From: Harmonia axyridis
Lineage: Eukaryota; Arthropoda; Insecta; Coleoptera; Coccinellidae
Reading direction: 5' to 3'
Assembly (NCBI RefSeq): GCF_914767665.1
Contig: NC_059501.1
Coordinates: forward strand, 84,728,798-84,792,797
DNA: 64,000 bases
Below, piece by piece: positions 11,725-25,400 of this stretch (the stretch's first letter is position 1; every line of letters begins with the position of its first letter). Both the position numbers and the translations under genes were made by a program. A model generated the notes under the pieces. It searched no databases, was not told where the DNA came from, and was given only the letters and a program-made list of their open reading frames with translations.

Positions 11725-12720
11725 TATGTTGCAGTTTCTTAAATTGTTAAACATATAGATTGAACTCTACCAGAATCGTCATTCTGTTTCTTCGCTAGCC
11801 ATCCTAAATTTATTTTTTATATTACCTGAATAGTCAGTGATATTGCTGTTTTTCAAGTTTTTATATAAAAGGTATACAGGGTGATTCACCGGGATGGCCT
11901 ATTAGACGTTAATGGGATTCTTAATTATAAAAAAATGGTGGTGAGGAGGACTCAATTTTTTTTTTATTTCGGCAGAAAAAGCTTTTTTTGAAATTTTTTT
12001 TTCTTTTTTGATTCTGCAAATACGTAGTATTATAATAAGACTGTTTGAGGTTTGGACCAAAAATGTACAGGGTGTTTATAAGAAGGTCATGAACTTGGAT
12101 AACTCAAATTCATCAAAACTTAGGGTGTTCAAAAAAAAAACCTATATTTTTTATTATTTCAATCGATTCAAAATAGTGGGGGTTACTTAAGCAAACCCTA
12201 TACCTGAAATCAATACTTTAAGAGTTATCGAGGAAAAACTTTGAATGGGGAAAAACCGTAATTTATAATAATAACTGTGATGTAGTCTATGACTTCCGGA
12301 AACACAGATAAAAACTAAAATTCGATGTTTCCATAACTGAATATTGTCGTCGAAAAAGTTATCAAATGATGAAATAATATACTGGGTATATCCTTTGAAA
12401 TAAGCAATTAGTAGTCTGTTTCCGGTATAACCGGAAGTTGTAGAGGTCTGAAAATATTTTAGAGAGGAAGATCATTGTCTCAAATCCAACCAATATGCAA
12501 ATTTCCAGCTCAAAATTATGATAAGTTTTCCATAAACGTCTATAATAGAGGTCATACCGGTGAATCTCCCTGTATAGGTCTATCCGTTCGTGAGTTATCG
12601 TGTTTACTGCCTGACAGAATTGAATTTGAGGAAGGATTCTTCATCATTGTGTCGAACTTTATTCGAGATCATTCCTGGCCAAAATTCTAAAATTAGACAC
12701 CCTGACGAAGGGGTACACCA
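11725..12720. other. Region with at least two transposon-like ends
   Basis: TACAGGGTGATTCACCGGG at 11876 and TACAGGGTGTTTATAAGAAG at 12066 resemble the CAGGGTG termini of mariner/Tc-type elements. I could not pair either with a clear opposite end, so they are probably truncated copies. No gene is seen. Confidence 0.4.
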
Positions 12721-15297
12721 AACTGTTTGGGGAACGACCGCTCAAAAAAACGTATTTGTTTAATGCAAAAAAAGTTGATCGAACAGTGTTTGATAAATAG
12801 CTGAATATTTTATTTGTATACATATCACATAAGTATAAAATTAGTGAAAATCTTAAAAAGGTAATTAAACCAAATGATATTCTGATTAGGTTCCATATGT
12901 AGTCCAAAGTCCAGTCATCTCACTAAAAAGGTATCTCAAATTCCAAGGTTGAATATGGAGTATTGTATAATATCCGTGATATTATGTTGAGAACATTTTT
13001 TTTTAATTCTTTTCGTTTATTATTACACCAATGAAGAGCGCATTTCAAATTTTCATTGGTTGCAGTTATACGGTCTGCCTCTTAAACATTTCACGAGACG
13101 CCACTGTATTTGATGCCTTATACATAGGCGTAGTTGAATATGATAAAGTGCAACTTTCTACACTAGGTGAAATATCGACGCCCATAAACAAATTGCATAT
13201 GCTCTATTAAAACAAATAATAGCAAACCCACCAATGTTGAACAAAAGATGTGAAATTTGGCGGTAGTAGGAATTTTGAGGTTAAGGAGCGGAATTTTCCG
13301 AAAACGGTAGAATCACAAAAAACGTACTCAAATTTAAAAAATTGCTTCGCCAAAGTCACCATGCGAGGTGTATATGGCAGGAAGCACAGGGTACCATATT
13401 ATTGATGAATCTATCAGTGTTCCTGGGATGAAACACCTCAATCCTCTGAGAGAGGGCCCATCTTAAAAATTGGCTGAGTGAGGCTCGAAAAATAAACGGA
13501 GTTTAGATACTAAACTTCCAAAATGTGAACTAGATCAGTCTTAAGCACTAAGAAATTCAGTTGAATAAAACAAAAATAATGTTGACGTAATTTATTTACA
13601 AGTAGAATAAATATTACAAAGTGAACTGTGTTAACTTAGTGTTGAACAATAAGTTTATATTCGCGCACCACTCTTTATGCGCCAACCCGGAAATAACAGT
13701 AAAAAAGAACACTCAGACCAAACCAAATCATCGAGAGACCACCAAACTCAAGTACGGCTGGTTGCTTAGTGTTATAGGTAGTTCATCCCCAGCCTTCTGC
13801 AAAACCACCACTCTCCACATAACCTATCTCTCGAGTGATTATTAGCATTAACTCATCTTTCATTAAAACAACTATACATCAGTCAACGTAGGAAAATTGG
13901 TATAAAAAGAATTATACTACATCTTATCATTAATTCATAAATTTATATTTAGCTAGCTCTGATAAAATGTGTAGTAGGTATATTATTATTATGGCACCAG
14001 GCTATTTCAAAAATGCACTTTGAATTTTATCTATACATTATGTTGAAGGCATCCAATGATTCTTCATTAAAAAATGGACCAGCTTCAAGGGATGAAATTG
14101 CTAAAATTTACCGAACTTCTATTGAAAACTTCTAATTCGAATCTCCTTATTTAACCAACCTGTTCCCAAGTGCTATCTATCTACATTCCTCTAATCTTTC
14201 AACTTTCAGTTATAATGTTCAACAACAAAATCAACTACTCGAAAGCTGAAGTAACCATGCATGTTTTGAGCACAAAGTCGTTATCATCAGAAATTACAAA
14301 AATTTAAATAATAGATCATTAGAGGTTAAGTCATTATTAAGCAAATTATTTCACTTTTAATTCATTTCAATATCTATTATAGCATTCAAGAACGTTCTCC
14401 CAGAAATTTTGTTTTCGAATATAATAAAACATCAAAATGTATTAAATGATAAATAATTTGCTCAATAACGATATAACCTCTATCAACTACACATTATTTG
14501 CTTAATTAATTGAAGGGTGTAGGAGGGGCTAGTAAAAGTTCTAGCCAATGATAGGTTAGACTTGAATGACAGATAGGCTAAGCAACCTAACCGTATTGCA
14601 TATTTTTGAAATTTAGTGCGTTTAACGCTGATTATAATATTCCTTGTGGTTACTTCAGCTTTTCAGGTATGAAATGAAACCTTTGATCAATTCCAAAACT
14701 CCGCAAACCACTTAGCCGATGTTGATCATGGACTGCGAAAAAAAAAATCACAAAACTAAAAAGTAATAAATAATTTATTTGCCTCAGGCAGAGATACTGG
14801 AATCATCCCAAAAAATGGTGAAGCCTATTTCAAATGAATCGATGATGATATTATGAAAAAATTACCATGAAGTGAAACCTTAATATTCGAAACTACTTTC
14901 AAAGCAACAATTTACGTTTTTTTTTATATACAATTACACTCACATTAACTTACATGTTCCTAATTTGATGATAAATACTGATATATAATTTATACATTCA
15001 CCGTCCTTCCAAAATACAACTTTTAAAACAACTGTACTTCATTCGAAAATTTCGTGAACACTACATTCAATTTTAAACATCGCAACGCATTATCTTCATA
15101 TATATATATATATACATTAAAGCTATATTCTCTAATATGATGAAATTATTACATTCTCTTATAATTTTTTCATTTAACAAATGCCACATTCTCTCAACTG
15201 AAAAACTTCCTTTGAAAACTTAAGAATTAGGAGGCACTTTAAAATCATAGAGCTTTATTCCATCGCTTGGAGACCGGTAGAACTTAAATCAAAAGAA
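12721..15297. other. Gene-free AT-rich stretch downstream of FBXO11
   Basis: I see no coding exon. A weak inverted repeat (GAAAGCTGAAGTAACCA at about 14244 against TGGTTACTTCAGCTTTT at about 14649, plus inner arms near 14320 and 14450) suggests an old foldback element. A short TA dinucleotide run lies at about 15098-15114. Part of this may be the FBXO11 3' UTR, with candidate inverted AATAAA at 15254-15259. Confidence 0.4.
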
Positions 15298-15317
15298 TAT
15301 ACGGATCCTGAAAGATA

Positions 15318-15426
15318 TACAGGGTAACCCTTTGACTTAAACATTGCCCAAATCTATCTAAAAGTAGTTTTGGAACAGTCGTTGGTTTTCACTGCAAAAA
15401 TTACGTCAATGACTCACCCTGTATAC
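15318..15426. mobile_element. Tiny element with TACAGGGT ends
   Basis: The sequence between TATACAGGGTAACCC and CACCCTGTATAC is about 110 bp with inverted termini, which resembles a very short MITE or deletion derivative. Target duplications are not clear. Confidence 0.45.
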
Positions 15427-15432
15427 TAGAAA

Positions 15433-16475
15433 ATCAATTTTTTTTAGATTAGGCAAGATTTCTCGACTTTCGACAAAGCCAGTTTCTTTTCTCTTGTAGA
15501 TTATTAGCAGTATACTGAAAAGAATAAAAGAAATAAATGATAAAAACGTTAAATGAAAAAATTATCAAATACCACTAAACCACTCGAATACCTTAGTAAT
15601 CATAAAGCATCAATTGAATAAATAAAATTATCATTTATAATAACAAATAATTACCCTATAATGAATAAACTTAAACATAAACAGAAAATATTGAAAATCA
15701 TCAACAACATCATGTTACAGTACATACAAATGGTAATAAGAATAATTTATGTATGTGGGTTGATAGATAAAAAAAAAACAAGATCACTATAAAAAAACAA
15801 TTCTTGGATTTTCTCAAAACAAAAATGGTATGTATTCGGTTAGAATTGGATTTATCTTGCGTTATTGTTGTATTAATAAAAAAAAGAAAAATATATTAAA
15901 CTGCATCAAATTAACATGAACAATTGTATAAAATGACATTGAGGAACTGCTTCAATCAAATTTTCGAAACTGCTCCCGTGTAACGTTAACGAGGACCTCG
16001 AGGGAAACAACATTTTAAAAATCATCTTTTTTGTCCTTTTTTCGAAGCTTAATACACGCCCCCTTGTATACCTCGAATGCACGTACGTAAGGAACCTAAA
16101 TTGAAATGGAAGCCAGATTATGATTGTCTAATTCTAAGTGAAAACGAAAATCAGTCATACACACCGGTGTCCCGTACCACTCAATTATTCGTTAAGGAGG
16201 GGGACATTGCCCATTCGATGAGCCACCATCCTTTTCTCAGACGCATCGAAGAGCTAACTCTCAAACACGCACAACACTACGACTGTAAAAACCAATGCAC
16301 TATCACCAAACTGTCCCGTTATCGGTCTTTCTAAATCACTCTCTCAGATCGGTGCTTCGAAGATGACCCGACTTATTTTAAAAACAGTTTCAACATTTAA
16401 ACTCGAACTAGGTTAGGTAGATTAGGGCCGAGATACTCGTAGCAGAGCGTGCAATGGGGAGGGAATGGTATCACG
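15433..16475. other. Probable FBXO11 3' UTR / intergenic DNA
   Basis: No gene was recognised. A frame at 16077-16334 (+) has no known relatives and lies opposite the expected 3' UTR of FBXO11. Confidence 0.35.
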
Positions 16476-19400
16476 TTAATTCACCATGAGGGTGTGGGAT
16501 TCCATCGGTGCGGCCGAGTCGTATAGTGTGTCGGTGTCTTGGGTTGGCTCCCCTTGCAGCTGACATTGGTTGGTTAGGGTACCTGCGCCACAGTCGCAGA
16601 AGAATCTGGAAGAAATTCGATTTGAGGTTATTTTCGAGGAAAAAGAACAAAAACTGTGTTACTAGACCCAAAAGGAAATCAAGTTAATCTTTTGGTAATA
16701 AATTATTGCGCACTCTGTTTGAGGTTAGAATTCAAAGTTGTTTCAATATAGAGAAAGTAAGTTATGGTCCGTATATCGCCGAGAAATTCAGAGCGGTTAC
16801 TAGTGGTTTTCAATATTTCGGGTAATCTGCTTCTTATATACGGACCTCATGACACTTGTCATTGGTCAATCAAATTTTTCTTTGACAGAATTTTGGTGGT
16901 TAGAAATGGTTAATCTCTTTCAATTTGCAAACAACTAAGAGTTCGTAATGGCTCTGAAGGGTATTTGTTTCATAATTAAAATAATAAAGTATTTGAGTGT
17001 TAGATGTCATGAAAAATATTCATAAACAATAATCTGAAATCTAAAATGACAACTGCCAAGACTAGTGGGCGTGGTTACCGATCCTAACCAGAATAAAAGT
17101 ACGGTTGCTCTGGTGACGACAGATAACTCACTGAAGTTTGAAGAAATAGTCACCGCTTTTTGAGGATTTTGACATATACAGACCACCAACTTACTAACCA
17201 TTGTAACCAAAGTGATATATGGACCATACCCTATATGTGTTCAAACTGTCAAAACCTCTAGCATGTGTCATTATAGAGAATGTTAGTTAGTCACTCTTTC
17301 CAATCATAAAACTACATCAAGCTTGGTACTTCACTTCCAGTTAACTATATTTAACTACCAGTGTGAACACTTAAGTCAGACCGAAAATTTTCTTTAGAAT
17401 GTCTAACTTCAGGTCAATCAATACAATTTTTATCTATTCGACGTTTTAGTTAATGGTTTTATAATTTCACTTGATATTTTGTTGCTTGAGTAATTGGATT
17501 AATGAAAAAAATGTCAAATCAATCTCTCCAATATTTAACAGCAAAACATGAACCTAACCTTAAAAGCAACTTGAAGTTTGCAACTCTGTGATCAGTCCTG
17601 AAAAAAGCGTCAAAAAAGAGCATAGTGTGAGAAATAAACACGAAAAAGGTCTAAATACAGTTAACTGGGGGCGAAAGTACCCGACATACGCCGAGTAACG
17701 GCCCTCGGCCACGTTCGCCACGCCCACGCCCCGCCTACTCACCTATCGTGCCTGATAAACTCCACGTCGTGACCGGCGTGGCACGTCTTGATGCAGTTCA
17801 CGCATATAGCGTTCCTGTCGGTCGTGTTGCAGGTCTGACACCTGTAAAAATCGTGCATCGGAAACGACGTATAGCTCGATATCTTGTACAGGCACTGCCC
17901 GTTCGCCACCGCCTTCTCCACGGCGTCCTGATTGTTGAATATCTTGTTGCCGCGCACGATCGGCTGCACTCCGCTTGCCAGACACAGTCCGCCGAACCGA
18001 TTGTTGAAGATCTGGTTGAACTCGAGCGTCGCGGTGGCGTTGTTCGTGATCTCGACGCCGGCGGCCAGACCGTCGAAGATGCGGTTGCGCCGCAGGATCG
18101 GGTGGCTCTGGGTGGATATGAGCACGCCCGCCTGGGCGTTCCTGAAGATGTCGTTCTCCTCCAGCACGCCCTTACCGCCGTTGAAGATGCAGATGCCGCC
18201 GTCGCGACCGTCGAATATCTTGTTACGTTTGAGCGTTGGGTTCGAGTCGGTCTTGATCCACACGCCCGCCATGGCGTTGTCGAAGATCTCGTTCTGCTCT
18301 AGCAGGCCGAGCCCGCCGTTGTAGACCAGGACGCCGCCGTTTTGGCCGCCCCAGATCTTGTTGCCCCTGATCACTGGATTGCTGCCAGTACGGATCTGGA
18401 CGCCGGAGTACAGGTGATTGAAGATGTCGTTGTCCTCCAGTTTGCCGTGACCGTTGTCGTAAAAATAGACTCCCACCTGTAAGGATAACAGTTCTTCAGA
18501 ATATCTGAGGAATAAACCTAAGTTTTTATGCTTTGAAACTGACTTAGTCTTTCTTTACCATAAATTTGAAAAACTAGTAAACCCTACGGTCAAAATTGGG
18601 AAACGCCCCTTCGCTAAAAGGGGCGTTTCCCAATTTTGACAGTGACTGATATTGTGTTAACTATAACGCCTCTTCTAGTCTAGATAATACAGTCACTGAC
18701 ATACTAGTTCCTGGAGAATGAAGTTTGACGATTTCTTCTAGATTTTAAGCTTTACAACGGGCTTAGTCATCCCTTCTTTACCATAAACTTGAAAACTAGT
18801 AAACCCTACGGTCAAAATTGAGAAACGCCCCTTCAAGCTAACACAATCACTGACACATTAATTCCTGGAGAATGAATAGTTTGACGATTTCGAGAAAGGG
18901 TCATCATTTCATTCAGATAATTTCTTTGATAATATCATAATACATGAGAGAGAAGGTTTTAAAGCAAAGGAAATCTATGAACGAATGTTGAAAGAGTATA
19001 ATGAAGACTCTTTAGTAGTAGATGAGTAGCAAGATGGGTTGCTGAAGACGGTCGACGTCATCACTATGGATGAGACTTGGATCTATCACCATGATCTTGA
19101 ATCAAAATGAGAGTCTGAAGAGTGCTGTGAGCCTAGTTCTTCGGTTCCAAAATAAGTTAGTGTCCAGAAATCGACCAAAAAGGTGTTAGCATCAGTTTTT
19201 GAGATGCGAAAAAAATTTTGTTTGTGGATTCCTCGAATGATTCTGAGCAGTGTTTGAAGCTGTTCAAGTGCAATAAAGCTGAATTTTTGCGTCGATATGT
19301 GACAATGGATGAAACATGGCTCCATCACTCCGGAGTCCAATCGACAGTCAGCTGAGTGAACTGCACACGATGAACCGAATCCAAAGCGAGAAAAAACACA

Positions 19401-22400
19401 ACAGTCAGCTGGCAAGGTTATGACATCAGTATTCTGGGATGCGCAAGGTATAATATTCTTCGATCACCTCCAAAAGGGCCAGACCATCAAAAGCGATTAT
19501 TATATAGCGTTATTGGATCGTTCAAAGTTTAAAGGATGAAATCGTTAAAAAACGGCCCCATTTGAAGAAGAAAAGGTGCTGTTACATCAAGACAATGAGC
19601 CGTGTCACAAATCAATGAAAACAATGGTCAAATTGCATGAATTGGGCTTAGAATTGCTTCTGCATCCACCGTATTCGCCAGATCTGGCCCCCAGCGACTT
19701 TTTCCTGTTCTCAGAACTCAAAAGAATGCTCGCTGGAAAGGAATTTAGCGCCAATGAAGAAGTAATCGCCGAAACTAAGACCTATTCCGAAGCGAAAGAC
19801 AAATCGTACTACAAAAATGGTATCGAAAAGTTGGAAGATCGCTATAATCGTTGTATCGACCTCGAAGGCAACTATGTTGAATAATAAAATCGAATTTTGC
19901 CAGAAAAATGTGTTTTACTATGGTAGACCGGGTACTTTTCAATTGGCCCGTTAGAACAACCTAGTAGTAAAATTCACCCACCTGCTTGCCGGAGTGTATC
20001 CGATTCCTCCTAAGCACCGGAGTGCTGCCGGTGGTTATCCACACGCCCGCCAGCGTGTTGGCGTAAACCTCGTTCTCCTCGATCAGGCCTTGCCCCTTCT
20101 CGTGCACATAGATACCGCCGTGCTGCCCGTGGTGGATCTTGTTGTGACGCACTATCGGGTCGCTATTGGTCCTGATCTGGATGCCGGCCAATGCGTTGCC
20201 GTAGATGTTGTTGTGCTCGATCAGGCCCCGCCCCTCGCCGAATATGTACACGCCCCCCTGGTGCCCGTTGTAGATCTCGTTACGTCTGATGGTGGGGTTG
20301 CTGTTTGACGTTATCCACACTCCGGCAAAATTGTTGGAGTGAATCTTGTTATCGATGAACTGACCGAGGCCGTTCTCGTGCACGTAGATGCCTCCCGTTT
20401 GGCCATGGTGGATCTCGCAGTGAACGACTGTGGGATTGGCTCCCGCTTTTACCTCGAAACCGGCTATCCGGTTATTGTGGATGTCGTTCGCTTCGAAGTA
20501 ACCCTGCAAGAGCGGGAAGATTAGTGAGGTTAAGTTAGGTTAGGTTACTGCCGCACAGGCGTCTATGATAGGCTGTTTAACAGACTTACCAAATACTCTC
20601 GAGTTATTCAGTGATTTGTATTCAGCACATAATTGTGTAGAGTACCAAGAGCCAGTGGCGTACCCAACGGGAGGGATAAGGGGGATATATCCCCCCCCAG
20701 GAGGAATATTCATTATATCTTACACCCTTATATATCACAATCTTGATATGAGTAAGCAAACTTCTTTGGAAAACTTCTTCAAAAGAAGGAAAATTTGACT
20801 TTGGCTTATGTCTGGGTACGCCACTGCCAAGAACGGTAGGTATATTTTACTCTGATCGAAGAGGGTACATAACATTTTGGTAAATGTTTACAAAACCGCC
20901 AAAAAAATGAGCATTTTAAAATGATTCTTGATGGTAAAATTTTTTACCCAACCTTTTATTTGAAAAAAAATTGTATATTTGTAATTTAAATTTGTATGAG
21001 TTTCGCTTCTTGAAAGTTATCAGAAGAAGTGATTGGTTTCTATGGAATATAGATACCAGCAATTATTGATGCAGCGTAATACTGTAATTAAAGAACATTC
21101 ATTAAATACAAAGAAAATATAGGGTGTTTTTTTCGGGGTATATAACTTTAAGTTGGCATTACTGTTCAAGATGGCGACTGATTTAACAGCTATCAAGTGA
21201 TTTATTCTCAGTTTGGTTTGGCAATTCATCATGAATAGACTCACGCCTGAACAACGCTTGCAAATAGTGCAATTTTATTTCAAAAATAATGGTTCTGTGC
21301 GGAATACGTATCGCGCACTACGTCCATTTCATTTTGTTTAGCGATGAAGCGCACTTCTGGTTGAATGGCTACGTCAACAAACAAAACTGCCGCATTTGGA
21401 GTGAAGCTAATCCTCAAGTGTATGTCGAAGCACCGTTAAATCCAGAAAAACTTACTGTTTGGTGCGCCATATGGGCTGGTGGAGGAATCATTGGTCCGTA
21501 CTTCTTCAAAAACGATAATGACCAGAACGTTACAGTCAATGTTGATCGGTATAGAGCCATGATTACTAACTTTTTCATTCCTGAATTGAACAACCATGAT
21601 GTCCAGGAGCTGTGGTTCCAACAAGACGGCGCAACATGTCACACAGCTCGTGCCACAATCGATTTATTGAAAGACACGTTTGGTGACCGCCTAATTTCAC
21701 GTTTTGGACCTGTGAATTGGCCTCCAAGATCTTGTGATTTAACACCGCTAGACTAGTTTCTGTGGGGCTATGTAAAGTCATTGGTCTATGCGGATAAGCC
21801 ACAAACCTTTGACCATTTGGAAGACAACATTCGCCGTGTTATTGCCGATATACGGCCACAAATGTTGGAGAAAGTCATCGAAAATTGGTCGTGCAGATTG
21901 GACTCCATCCGAGCCAGCCGTGGAGGTCATATGCCAGAAATCATATTTAAAATGTAATGCCACAAGATTATCTTGCGGATAAATAAAATTCATGTCAATC
22001 GAATAACCCATCGTTGTTTTATTGCAATTTGAAGTTCTATAGCTCTGACAAAAAACACCCTTTACATACATAACTTTGTTAGGTACCTGATCCAAAACAC
22101 AATGCAGGTATTCACAGTATGTATGATATGAACAATGTATGGAATGAACAATAATATGAAGTTATCTAAGATGCATAGAATCCATGGTAGGTGTACTGAT
22201 TCGATTTTGTTTCAGATTGAAATATCCACCTGCTGCTTTGGTGTTCTGCTTTACCAGAGTTCTGCAAGGTGGCGCTCTTCAGAAATTTTCGAATTCCTGC
22301 TATCTGCCTGGCGCCGTTTAAAAATGAAACACTGATTTTAGACTTTACAAACTTTCACAATAAATTACAATTCAGTTCCTATCGAATTTTTAATGAAATG

Positions 22401-25400
22401 AATGGAATATAATGACAGATTATAGAAGATTGTTACGAGCATAGAATATAATATATTATTGTTCTATTCTCAAAGGTCACGAGAGCCGAGAATCTAGAGA
22501 AATTTCAAATATAAACGATGTATGCGCCATCTGAAACACACGCGATCCCTTGAAATCGAGTAGGAATAAATATGAAAAATCCCCCGTTTTGTCTGAAAGT
22601 TTTACAGGTATAAGTAGACACACCAGGTTTTCTATGCATCTTAAAGTATTCAAAAAATGTCTCGCAACGTCAAAAGTATGTCATAGACTTATCTACTTCA
22701 AGCCATAGACTGACTCCCTCGAAGGAACATTATTTCCCAGAGCACCAGATGGTCCCACAGAAATATAGTATTATATTATACTTCTATGGATGGTCCAGCC
22801 TGCCATAGTCGTCACCGACTGTAGGTAGGAAGGTTGCCAATCTCACATTTGTAAAAGTAAAAATTAAAAGGGATTCAAAATTAGAAGCGAAAAAGTCGAA
22901 CAAAAATTGCACGAGCTGCTGTAGCTCCTCACTCACCAGTCCATTGTCAAACGTGAATATACCAACATCTCTACCATGGTGTATGTGGTTCCTACGCATG
23001 ATGGGATTGGCGAAATTCTTGACCCATATACCGGCCAAGGCGTTCCGGCTTATTTCGTTATCTTCATAAGTTCCTTGAGCATAGTCCGTCACGTATAGGC
23101 CAACGTTTTCACAGTCACTTATATCACAATGTCTTATCGTTGGGTTCGAACCAGCACCACTAACACAAACAGCTGCTCCAACTGAAAAACACGTTAGATC
23201 TCTTATCATTGAAATAAAATCATTGTATTGTATGTTATGATATAAACTCTATCATTTCGGGTATGGTCCGTATATCACCGAGAATTTCAGAGAGGTTACT
23301 AGTGGTTTTCAATGTTAGGTAACCTGCTTCGTTTTTACGGACCTCTTGACACTTGTCAATGGTCAACTAAATTTTTCATTGACAGAATTTTGGAGGTTAT
23401 AAATGGTTGATCTCTTTTAATTTGGGAATAACTAATAGTTCTTAATGGCTCTGAAGGATATTTGTTTCACAATTGAAATAATAAAGTTTTTGAGTGTCAG
23501 ATGTCATGGAAAATATTCATAAACGATAATCTGAAAATTAAAATGACAACTGCCAACCGGAGTGGGCGTGGTTTCCGAACCTAACCATAATAAGAGTACA
23601 GTTGCTCTGGTGACAGATAACTGACTGAAGTTTGAGGAAATAGTCACCAGTTTTTGAGGAATTTGACATATACGGACCACCAACTTACTAACCATAGAAA
23701 CCAAGGTTATATGCTGACCATACCCTTCGTAACAATGTCGGTATTTTTGAATACGCTCTATTAGTGTGACGTCACACACCGCCATTTTTGGTTCTCCTGT
23801 CGGTGTTCGGAATACAAACAAACGAATTGTCATTCAAATTAGTACAGTGTCGTTGAAGGAATTAGCTTATTATCATAAATAAGAGTATTTGAGGAACAAT
23901 TTCAGTATTAATTGATAGACAGAAGGAATGAGGTTAACACCAGTAAGTTTGAATCCTGTATCATTCCCCAGATTTTGTAAAAAGCCGTGTTTATTAGTTG
24001 AACTCCAAGTTCGAACTTACTGGCATTAATCTCGTTCCTTCTGTCTATCACTTAATAGTAAAATCGTTCCTTAAATAATCTTATTTATCAAAATAAGCCA
24101 ATTTCTTCAACGACAACGTACTAATTTGAATGACAATTTGATTGTTTGAATTCCGAACACTGACAGGAGAACTAAAATGGCGGTGTGTGACGTCATCACT
24201 ACTAGAGCGTATTGTGAGCCGCAAATGGTCCAAAACGATAAGGTTCGACTCTTTCTCGACCTACTAATCGAATATTACTTCGGTTACAACTCACCTACAG
24301 ACGTACTCCTAATTATACAATGGTCTATTGTCGGGCTACAATTCTCTCCCACCTCCAAACAGTAGTGCTTGTGGTGGGGCACTGTTGACGTAACGTCAGG
24401 GGAAAATTTGAGGGTTAAGTGTCCGGCGTAGGCGTTCTTGGCCCCTTCGACGAACATCACGGTAGATTCGGATTCCCTCTCTAAGATCACAGACTCTGCA
24501 ACGTTGCCAGGTGCGGCTCCTGTAATGAACTAGTGTAAAATATTGTAAAATTCGTTAATAACGGGTACCGTACCGATAAGAGCGATGTCGGAATCTATAA
24601 CGAGGAACTCTCCGTTATAGGTGCCTGTATGAAGGAATATCAGCGCCCCCTGGTTGTTGACTTCGGAATTATTGCTTGAACCCGATACCGATCCTGATGA
24701 ACTGCTGCTACCGCTTCTTTCGTCGGCATACTCGAGTGCTCCCTGTAAGTAAAGAATAAGATACATGGAAATCCAAAACTTGATTTTCAGTGAAAATTTC
24801 CCTAGCTCTAAGACATTTTTCAGTATTTAATACAAAACATGTGACATTAATCAATCAAAAATTTGAGAACAAAAAATAAACATAACCTCAACAATAAACT
24901 GAGAAGATAACAAATTTATCAAAGGTTGCAGCTTCGAAATTGAAAAAGGAATAGTGCGATAGTGCCAGACAATGTATATTATGTGTATTTTTAATATAAA
25001 CATAACCACGTTAAAATTTCTTCAAATTTTGAAATAAAACTCTTCTGCACCTAACCTATTCTTCCTCATTGCTTCTCAAAGTTCAAAAAGATTTTCTAGA
25101 CTTCACTACTACTACTACTTTTGAGAATGAGAAAAACGCTAGAAATTTGATAAGTGTTATTGTATATTATTTTGAAAACGAAATGTCCAATTTTATTTTT
25201 TAATGTTCATCTGATACGCCCCCTATATAAACCAACTATATCAGCAATCTGACATAGCCTCACCTTCTCAAGGTGTTTGACCTTGGAGAGACCAATAGCA
25301 ATGAAGAATTATATCCTGGAGACCAGAGATTGGTTCTGTTCTGAACTGGTATAGTCCTTCATCTAATTTTGCCCAAAATTCGTTTTTTAAATACATTAAC

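Noticed and set aside
17748..18324. Long open frames (184 and 130 codons) on the + strand opposite FBXO11 exon 9
   Set aside because: They mirror the GC-rich beta-helix coding exon. The minus strand has clear homology and splice sites, and the antisense frames match no family.
19994..20308. 104-codon + strand frame opposite FBXO11 exon 8
   Set aside because: Same reason: antisense shadow of a GC-rich conserved exon.
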